NCBI RefSeq assembly: GCF_026016465.1
Contig: NZ_CP100390.1
Span: forward strand, 961,001 to 1,025,000
Direction: 5' to 3'
Source of the DNA: Alkalimarinus alittae
GTDB taxonomy: Bacteria; Pseudomonadota; Gammaproteobacteria; Pseudomonadales; Oleiphilaceae
DNA: 64,000 nt
Part shown: positions 58,402 through 64,000 of the stretch, in pieces
Layout of the letters: each line of letters opens with the position of its first letter
Position numbering within the stretch: position 1 is the first letter of the stretch
The notes under the pieces: model-generated
Seen by the model: only the letters and a program-made list of their open reading frames with translations
Database searches by the model: none
Told to the model about the DNA's origin: nothing
Position numbers and translations under genes: made by a program

Positions 58402-59739
58402 ATGGCAGCACGTGAACTTAACTTCGATGGTTTAGTTGGACCGACCCACAATTATAGTGGGTTGTCTTACGGTAATGTCGCATCTGAAGAGAATGTGATG
58501 GCCATTTCAAACCCTAAAGAAGCAGCCAAGCAAGGCCTAAAAAAAATGAAGGCTTTGCAGGAGATGGGGTTCAAGCAAGGAGTGTTAGCGCCTCATCATA
58601 GACCCAATATAGATGTTTTGAGAAGGCTGGGCTTTACGGGTAGTGATGAAAAGGTATTGTCTGATGTGAATCGAGCGTCGCCAGTATTGCTTGCTGCGGT
58701 TTCTTCGGCTTCCTGTATGTGGACTGCTAATGCAGTCACAGTTTCACCTAGCGCAGATACGTTAGATCAGCGAGTACATTTTACCGCGGCAAATTTAAAT
58801 GCAAAATTTCACCGCTCAATAGAGCACGAACTAACATCTAACATTATGAAGGCATCATTTTCGGATGCACGTTATTTTGCTCATCACGATGCTTTGCCAT
58901 CAGTCTCTCAGTTTGGTGATGAGGGCGCAGCCAACCATACTCGATTCTGTGCGGACTATGGTTCAGAAGGCGTAGAGTTTTTTGTTTATGGGCGTCGAGC
59001 TTTTGAGGAGGCCGCTCCTAAGCCGAACAAATATCCTGCTCGGCAGACATTAGAAGCATCCGAAGCTATCGCAAGACTCCATCATTTACCTGGTGAACGA
59101 GTCGTTTATGCGCAGCAAAAACCTTCTACTATTGATGCAGGCGTGTTTCATAATGATGTTATTTCTGTTGGGAATGGTAATGTCTTGTTTTATCACGAAG
59201 AGGCCTTTTCAGAGACCGAACGTGTCCTCTCTGAGCTAGACCGAAAGCTGAAAGGTGCTACGTTAAACCCAATTAAGGTTAGTAGTGGGGATGTGACGGT
59301 TGATGAAGCGGTGCGCTCTTATCTTTTTAATAGCCAGCTATTAACAAAGTCCGATGGTTCTATGATGCTTGTTGTACCCTCAGAATGTAAGGAGGTCGAA
59401 TCTGTTACCGCCTACCTTGATCAATTGGTTGCATCGGGAGGACCTATTGATCAGATCGAAATGTTTGACCTTAAACAAAGCATGCGAAACGGAGGGGGAC
59501 CAGCCTGTTTAAGGTTAAGAGTGGTGCTGACAGAAAATGAACAGGCAGCCGTTAATCCAAATATTATGATGTCAGATCATTTGTTCATTACTCTAAATCA
59601 GTGGGTTGATAAGCATTATAGAGATAGATTAACGACCGATGATTTAGCGGATAGTACACTTCTTAGAGAGTCAGAAACCGCACTGGATGAGTTGACTCAA
59701 ATATTAAAACTGGGTTCAGTATATCCATTTCAAAAGTGA
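58402..59739 (+). CDS. astB: N-succinylarginine dihydrolase
   Basis: AstB removes two ammonia from succinylarginine, giving succinylornithine. The 445-residue protein shows the penta-propeller family N-terminus ([21 protein letters not shown]) and the catalytic triad E174 (in FGDEGAANH), H250 (in DAGVFHNDV) and C369 (in [12 protein letters not shown]). It matches the E. coli length and residue spacing closely. AAGG precedes the ATG. It is the last gene on this strand; astE, which completes the pathway, is convergent 10 bases away. Confidence 0.97.
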   Translation: MAARELNFDGLVGPTHNYSGLSYGNVASEENVMAISNPKEAAKQGLKKMKALQEMGFKQGVLAPHHRPNIDVLRRLGFTGSDEKVLSDVNRASPVLLAAVSSASCMWTANAVTVSPSADTLDQRVHFTAANLNAKFHRSIEHELTSNIMKASFSDARYFAHHDALPSVSQFGDEGAANHTRFCADYGSEGVEFFVYGRRAFEEAAPKPNKYPARQTLEASEAIARLHHLPGERVVYAQQKPSTIDAGVFHNDVISVGNGNVLFYHEEAFSETERVLSELDRKLKGATLNPIKVSSGDVTVDEAVRSYLFNSQLLTKSDGSMMLVVPSECKEVESVTAYLDQLVASGGPIDQIEMFDLKQSMRNGGGPACLRLRVVLTENEQAAVNPNIMMSDHLFITLNQWVDKHYRDRLTTDDLADSTLLRESETALDELTQILKLGSVYPFQK

Positions 59740-59749
59740 ACTGGGTAGG

Positions 59750-60835
59750 CTAATGGAGTGAGGGAGGTGGGTGCTTCGTATCGCCCATATTAACTAGCCG
59801 GAGCATAATGCCAGCACGCTGACCCGCTTCAACTTGGCTGTTGGGGAAGACGATATATTCGTCTTGATCTTTTACGTAATAATGCTGCTCTTTGTCTTCC
59901 CAGATCAAGCTACCTTTAGGGTATTTTTTGAAATTACTAACATCCTCAGGAATATGAAGCACAAAATCTTTACCGGTATTGATGATTTCATGGCTAGATA
60001 TAAAGCATTGAATTCTGTGCTCTGACTTTCTGGGGGTAGGCCAACGACCTTGTAGTCGTAATCTTAAATTCTCTGTGATAGCGTGGTATTTGAAATCAAG
60101 GTTGTTTCCAAATGCTCTGACTTTTCCAAGCTCCACTGTAAAACTTTCTGCATTGTATTTTTCTGCCGTATGAGACGAAAAAGTATTGCCAGGTGTCGTT
60201 TGAAATATAAATGCTTCGATATCACTGAACGCTAAAAATTGAAGTTGCGATGGGTTCGTTGAACGGCCTGCTATGTAGGGGGATATAGCAAATTTTTCAA
60301 ATTCAGAGTTTCGGATAGCTGTGTGAAGGTCGTAGTGATTAACAAGGCATTCGCCGCCTTCTTTAACAAATGAATCGACATAGCGTTCAATAAGGGCTGC
60401 TCTTTTTCCTTCTACTGAGTAACTATAAGCGGTGGACTCGTGTAAGCCGCAGAATAATCGGTTGAGGTTCTGCTCTACAAAGCGCTCACCTGCCACCATT
60501 GCTTGTGGGTTTCCGAAGATAAAAAGTGTAGGCACTTTGATTGGGTAAAGGCCATCAAGTATTTCGTTTATAAGCGTATTGCAGAACTCAATAGGCGCTG
60601 TTTCGTTACCATGTATGCCCGCTGATAAGATCAGCTTAGTTGGTTTAATTGCATTCTCGTTATGTGCAGGAACGAATTCCAAACAGCCTAGTGCGTGCAG
60701 TATGACCGTTGAGCCATCGACTAAATTAACAGAACATGGGTCTATCGACTTCGTAGCATTCTCAAGAGAGTGACTAAGAAAGTCATACGAAGTCCCAAAG
60801 AGTGTTCTTCTGGTGGTTGATTTTTCTTCGGTCAT
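59750..60835 (-). CDS. astE: Succinylglutamate desuccinylase
   Basis: Last AST step: zinc-dependent hydrolysis of succinylglutamate to glutamate and succinate. The 361-residue protein belongs to the aspartoacylase/AstE family. Zinc ligands H75 and E78 are in SAGIHGNETAP and H171 is in YDLHTAIRN. A later TVELGK carries the catalytic Glu. It is about 40 residues longer than E. coli AstE (322), with extra sequence at both ends. Unlike E. coli, where astE ends the astCADBE operon, it sits on the opposite strand as the last gene of the transporter operon, its ATG overlapping the aotM stop (ATGA). Confidence 0.93.
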   Translation of the reverse strand: MTEEKSTTRRTLFGTSYDFLSHSLENATKSIDPCSVNLVDGSTVILHALGCLEFVPAHNENAIKPTKLILSAGIHGNETAPIEFCNTLINEILDGLYPIKVPTLFIFGNPQAMVAGERFVEQNLNRLFCGLHESTAYSYSVEGKRAALIERYVDSFVKEGGECLVNHYDLHTAIRNSEFEKFAISPYIAGRSTNPSQLQFLAFSDIEAFIFQTTPGNTFSSHTAEKYNAESFTVELGKVRAFGNNLDFKYHAITENLRLRLQGRWPTPRKSEHRIQCFISSHEIINTGKDFVLHIPEDVSNFKKYPKGSLIWEDKEQHYYVKDQDEYIVFPNSQVEAGQRAGIMLRLVNMGDTKHPPPSLH

Positions 60836-61554
60836 GATAACGGCTTTAAGTGCGCTAATAGTTTATTTTCTAAGTGCCTGAAACTAAATATCAGTGCGAA
60901 AGTAATACATAAGTAGATGGCGGCGACAAATAAAAATGCATCAAAGGGCGCGTAATATCGAGAATATATATCTCTGGCAGCCCCTGTAAGATCTACGATG
61001 GTCACTACACTGGCGATGGCGCTTGCGTGTAGCATAAAAATCACTTCGTTAGCGTATGCGGGTAATGCTCGACGAAATGCACTGGGCAGTATGATTCTTC
61101 TCATTCTTTGAGCCCAGGACATACCGTACGCTTTTGCAGCCTCTATTTCACCTGATGGTGTATTGTCTATTGCACCTTTGATAATTTCAGTGGTGTAAGC
61201 GGCAGTATTTAATACAAATGCAATTAGACATGGGTAAAACGCCTCACTTAGGATGTTATCCCACAGCCAAGTATCCTTAATGCTTTCGATTTGAGAGGTG
61301 CCGTAATAAATTAAAAAAAGTTGAACGATCAGCGGTGTACCACGAAAAATATAGACATAAAGCCATATAGGCTTACTAATCCATGGGTTTGATGATGTTC
61401 TCAGTATGCCTAAAGGTAGCGCAATAACAGCCCCTATGATCAGCGACATAAAAACAAGTTGAACGGTTACAACGAAGCCCCCCCAATAATGAGAAAGAGT
61501 AGAGGGGTTAAAAATATCATTTTGGGCGAGTAGTAGATTTAGTTGTTCAAGCAT
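60832..61554 (-). CDS. aotM: Basic amino acid ABC transporter permease (AotM/HisM type)
   Basis: One of two inner-membrane permeases of a polar amino-acid importer. The 240 residues have about five spans and the cytoplasmic EAA loop, EAAKAYGMSWAQRMRRIILPSAFRRALP (from about residue 137), which contacts the ATPase. FRGTPLIVQLFLIYYG is the characteristic block of the HisM-type subunit. It follows aotQ with a 3-base gap and overlaps astE by 4 bases (ATGA), so all three are translated together. Confidence 0.92.
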   Translation of the reverse strand: MLEQLNLLLAQNDIFNPSTLSHYWGGFVVTVQLVFMSLIIGAVIALPLGILRTSSNPWISKPIWLYVYIFRGTPLIVQLFLIYYGTSQIESIKDTWLWDNILSEAFYPCLIAFVLNTAAYTTEIIKGAIDNTPSGEIEAAKAYGMSWAQRMRRIILPSAFRRALPAYANEVIFMLHASAIASVVTIVDLTGAARDIYSRYYAPFDAFLFVAAIYLCITFALIFSFRHLENKLLAHLKPLS

Positions 61555-61557
61555 ATT

Positions 61558-62259
61558 CTACCCCTTCACCACGCCGGCGCTGTATTTCTGTTCAAGCCTT
61601 TTGAGGCCCCATTCAGATACTGCCGTCATCAAAAGAAAGCCTATTATTACAGGGAGTAGAAATCGAAACGGCTCATGTGTAGCTTTCGCTGCTTCAGAAG
61701 CAAGTCGAACCATATCAGATAGGCCTATCACTGAAACTAATGCCGTAGTTTTTAACAGGACAAGCCAGTTATTACCAATTCCGGGTAATGCATGGCGCAT
61801 CATTTGGGGGAACATAATGCGACTAAACACTTGCCAAGGCGTCATCCCGTAAGCTTTTCCGGCCTCTATTTGACCCACTTCAACAGACTGAAATGCGCCC
61901 CTGAAAGTTTCTGTCATATAGGCACCAAATATAAATCCAATGGTAATGACGCCTGCAGTAAACTCATTTACATTAATCCATATATCTGTATCAAAAGTGT
62001 CATTTATCCAGTCGCAAATGTTGTTCATTAGCATTTGACCACCAAAAAAAATCAACATCATTAATACTAGGTCGGGCACACCGCGAATAAGTGTTGTATA
62101 TGTCGTCGCGATGCCTTTAAAAATAGGGTTGGGAGAAAGTTTTGCTAGCGCTCCCAGCAAACCAAGAATAACGGCTAGTAGCAAAGATAGTAACGCTACC
62201 TCAACGGTCAGAACGGCTCCTTTGAGAATGGATGGACCGTACCCATGAAGATCAAGCAT
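61558..62259 (-). CDS. aotQ: Basic amino acid ABC transporter permease (AotQ/HisQ type)
   Basis: First permease of the importer, 233 residues with about five spans. The HisQ-like block TTLIRGVPDLVLMMLIFFGGQ is present, and the EAA loop is EAGKAYGMTPWQVFSRIMFPQMMRHALPG. It lies 89 bases after the binding-protein gene, separated from it by a GC-rich hairpin, and 3 bases before aotM. HisQ-type and HisM-type subunits form a heterodimeric channel. Confidence 0.92.
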   Translation of the reverse strand: MLDLHGYGPSILKGAVLTVEVALLSLLLAVILGLLGALAKLSPNPIFKGIATTYTTLIRGVPDLVLMMLIFFGGQMLMNNICDWINDTFDTDIWINVNEFTAGVITIGFIFGAYMTETFRGAFQSVEVGQIEAGKAYGMTPWQVFSRIMFPQMMRHALPGIGNNWLVLLKTTALVSVIGLSDMVRLASEAAKATHEPFRFLLPVIIGFLLMTAVSEWGLKRLEQKYSAGVVKG

Positions 62260-62285
62260 AGTTGTATACCGTCAAGGTGAAAGGT

Positions 62286-62313
62286 AAGGGGCCGGAACAA
62301 GCGTGGCCCCCTT
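62286..62313. other. Intercistronic hairpin between aotJ and aotQ
   Basis: AAGGGGCC (62286-62293) pairs with GGCCCCCTT (62305-62313, one bulged C). On the minus strand no T-run follows. A stable hairpin after the binding-protein gene is common in ABC operons, where it protects that part of the message so that more binding protein than permease is made. Confidence 0.65.
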
Positions 62314-62348
62314 AAGTTACCCAGATTAAACTGAGTTGAGCGTTTTCT

Positions 62349-63104
62349 TTAGATCTTAATGTTGTAGGTGAAGTATTTCTTCATGATGGTGTCGTATGTG
62401 CCATCCTCTTTAAGCTTCTTAAGGGCTTTGTTAAACTTGTTAGCAAGCTCTTTGTCACGCTTTCTGAACGCTACACCGATACCTTCACCAACAGGAATCG
62501 TGTCGCCGACTGTTTCATAGTCAGTATTTGTAATGATTGTTTGCTCGCCAACAGGGTAGTCTAGAAATACGACATCTAGACGACCACCAGTAAGGTCAAG
62601 CACCAGGTCATCTGCAGTGGTATAGCGCTTAACTTCAACAACGTCACCCAGCTTTTCAGTAACGTAGTTATCCTGAAGCGTGCCACGCTGAACACCTACT
62701 TTTTTACCTTTCATTGATGCTTTGTCTGATGTCACAAGGTTTGCGCCTTTCTTGGCAAACCAGCCAGAAGGTGTATTGTAATAGCCTTCAGAGAAAAGAA
62801 CCTTTTTAGCACGTTCTTCTGTAATAGACATAGAGGACATGATAGCGTCATATTTACGAGAAAGCAGACCAGGAATAATTCCATCCCATGCTTGAGTGAT
62901 CCACTCACATTTTGCTTTTATTTCTGCACAAACTGCATTACCTAAGTCAATTTCGAAGCCAGTCAGAGTACCGTCAGATGCTTTAAATTCAAACGGTTCA
63001 TATGGTACATCAACCGCAATTCGTATTTCTTTCCAATCTTTTGCCTGCAGTGAACCTACTGTAAAAGCTAGCATGCATGAAACTGCGATTATCAGTTTTT
63101 TCAT
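62349..63104 (-). CDS. aotJ: Periplasmic basic amino acid-binding protein (AotJ/HisJ/ArgT family)
   Basis: Extracytoplasmic solute-binding protein, family 3, 251 residues. Signal peptide with cleavage near SLQA (residue 21). Mature sequence begins KDWKEIRIAVDVPYEPFEF, with the family signature GFEIDLGNAVCAEIKAKCEW (two Cys, as in HisJ/ArgT, which form a disulfide). SMSITEERAKKVLFSEGYY and the QRGTLQDNYVTEKLG segment line the ligand site. The AST genes next door make arginine or ornithine the probable ligand. It is separated from aotP by 83 bases and from aotQ by a hairpin. Confidence 0.93.
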   Translation of the reverse strand: MKKLIIAVSCMLAFTVGSLQAKDWKEIRIAVDVPYEPFEFKASDGTLTGFEIDLGNAVCAEIKAKCEWITQAWDGIIPGLLSRKYDAIMSSMSITEERAKKVLFSEGYYNTPSGWFAKKGANLVTSDKASMKGKKVGVQRGTLQDNYVTEKLGDVVEVKRYTTADDLVLDLTGGRLDVVFLDYPVGEQTIITNTDYETVGDTIPVGEGIGVAFRKRDKELANKFNKALKKLKEDGTYDTIMKKYFTYNIKI

Positions 63105-63187
63105 TTAATACCCCTTATTATTGATTTTTAAATGTTATTAACGTATTTACCTACTAACTAGCCTACCAAATAATAACGTCTATAGAG

Positions 63188-63958
63188 TTAATATTTTGGG
63201 GCAAGAAATTGCTGCATTCTTTCTGAATCTGGATTATCAAACACCTTAGATGGTGTGCCTTGTTCTTCTATTAACCCTTGATGCAAGAATAAAACTTGCG
63301 ATGATACGTCTTTTGCAAAAGCCATTTCATGCGTTACTACAATCATGGTTCGCCCTTCGTCTGCTAGACTGTGCATTACTTTTAACACCTCACCAACTAA
63401 CTCAGGGTCGAGGGCAGACGTAGGTTCATCAAACAACAAAACTTCTGGCTCCATGGCGAGTGCTCTTGCGATAGCTGCTCTTTGTTGTTGGCCACCAGAC
63501 ATTTGTGCGGGGTAATAGTTTCGGCGTTCATATATCCCTACTTTGTTAAGTAAGGCAGATGCTTTCTCAATGGCTTCCTTTTTGGGGATGCCTAAAACGT
63601 TGATAGGGGCTTCTATAATATTCTCAAGAACGGTCATGTGAGACCAAAGATTAAACCCCTGAAAAACCATTGATAAACGGGATCTCATTTTCTCAACCTG
63701 TCGTACATCGGCTGGGATCCTTAATCCTTTTTTATTGGTCTTAAAGCTTAACTGTTCGCCATCAACAAATATCTCACCTGATGTAGGAGTTTCAAGAAGG
63801 TTTATGCATCTCAAAAATGTACTCTTGCCGGAGCCCGATGATCCTATGAGTGAAATAACGTCACCTTTGCGGGTCTCAAGGGATATCCCTTTAAGTACTT
63901 CGAGTGTGCCAAAGGTTTTGTGAATATCATTCACTATGAGGGGAGCAGTTTCTCCCAT
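63188..63958 (-). CDS. aotP: Basic amino acid ABC transporter ATP-binding protein (AotP/HisP)
   Basis: ATPase of the importer, 256 residues. Walker [10 protein letters not shown] (39-47), Q-loop region [10 protein letters not shown], signature [15 protein letters not shown] and Walker [12 protein letters not shown] are all intact; [16 protein letters not shown] and the HisP-type linker [20 protein letters not shown] are typical of the polar amino acid group. A GGAG site precedes the ATG at 63958. First gene of the minus-strand operon aotP-aotJ-aotQ-aotM-astE; Pseudomonas has aotJQMOP, so the ATPase has moved to the front. Confidence 0.94.
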   Translation of the reverse strand: MGETAPLIVNDIHKTFGTLEVLKGISLETRKGDVISLIGSSGSGKSTFLRCINLLETPTSGEIFVDGEQLSFKTNKKGLRIPADVRQVEKMRSRLSMVFQGFNLWSHMTVLENIIEAPINVLGIPKKEAIEKASALLNKVGIYERRNYYPAQMSGGQQQRAAIARALAMEPEVLLFDEPTSALDPELVGEVLKVMHSLADEGRTMIVVTHEMAFAKDVSSQVLFLHQGLIEEQGTPSKVFDNPDSERMQQFLAPKY

Positions 63959-64000
63959 AAAAATCTCCGGAAATCTAAGTTTTATTAATCTACAAAACAG

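Overview
The window is a contiguous, gene-dense stretch of a gammaproteobacterial chromosome with moderate-to-low GC (my impression; not computed). Gene content and order resemble the Pseudomonas region running from parC and serB through fimX, psd, rhdA, motAB, rsgA, orn, queG, nnr, tsaE, amiB, mutL, miaA, hfq, hflXKC and hisZ to purA. The split arginine succinyltransferase (AruF/AruG), the RhdA-type active site, the Pseudomonas-like ParC numbering and the endonuclease-type MutL all point the same way. The AT-richer composition suggests a marine relative (Hahella, Oleiphilus or Alkalimarinus type) rather than Pseudomonas itself; that placement is inference. I see no rRNA, tRNA, CRISPR array, prophage or insertion sequence.

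Layout. 1-2250: 3' end of prfA, then prmC and a MoeB/ThiF-type enzyme. 2274-5115: an HPP membrane protein with an overlapping Crp/Fnr regulator, divergent from a LysR regulator. 5170-9285: PIN-PhoH ATPase, CBS-pair protein, exported START-domain protein and a DUF2804 protein. 9294-9392: a tandem repeat and a REP-like palindrome. 9426-11500: minCDE. 11709-12850: dinB with a clear LexA-controlled promoter. 13022-20645: parC, serB, a degenerate FimX-like c-di-GMP receptor and a PilZ-like protein. 20977-24515: the EF-P modification cluster (epmB divergent from efp-epmA) and psd. 24644-29371: rhdA, an HDOD-GAF protein and motAB. 29487-43423: rsgA, orn, queG, then a long co-directional run nnr-tsaE-amiB-mutL-miaA-hfq-hflX-hflK-hflC, closed by a strong terminator, then a YjeT-like small protein. 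43510-46146: hisZ and purA. 46200-51495: cmoAB, an EamA transporter, a small membrane protein, srkA, a DUF4136 lipoprotein and an orphan membrane protein. 51758-63958: a short AraC-type DNA-binding protein, an LhgO-like oxidase, the arginine succinyltransferase (AST) genes astC-aruF-aruG-astD-astB, and on the opposite strand an arginine/ornithine-type ABC transporter with astE as its last gene.

How it works together. The right-hand 12 kb is a near-complete arginine uptake and catabolism module: AotP/J/Q/M import basic amino acids, AruFG succinylates arginine, AstB, AstC and AstD process it, and AstE releases glutamate and succinate. The middle is mostly RNA, DNA-repair, cell-wall and membrane-quality-control housekeeping. 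The fimX and PilZ-like pair and the HDOD and motAB neighbourhood form a motility and second-messenger block.

Most of the window is conserved. The least explained parts are the HPP/Crp-Fnr pair, the C-terminal domain of the HPP protein, the FimX-neighbour PilZ-like protein, the HDOD-GAF protein, the HTH-only AraC protein and a few orphan small proteins. I do not see convincing evidence of a wholly new defence or mobile system.
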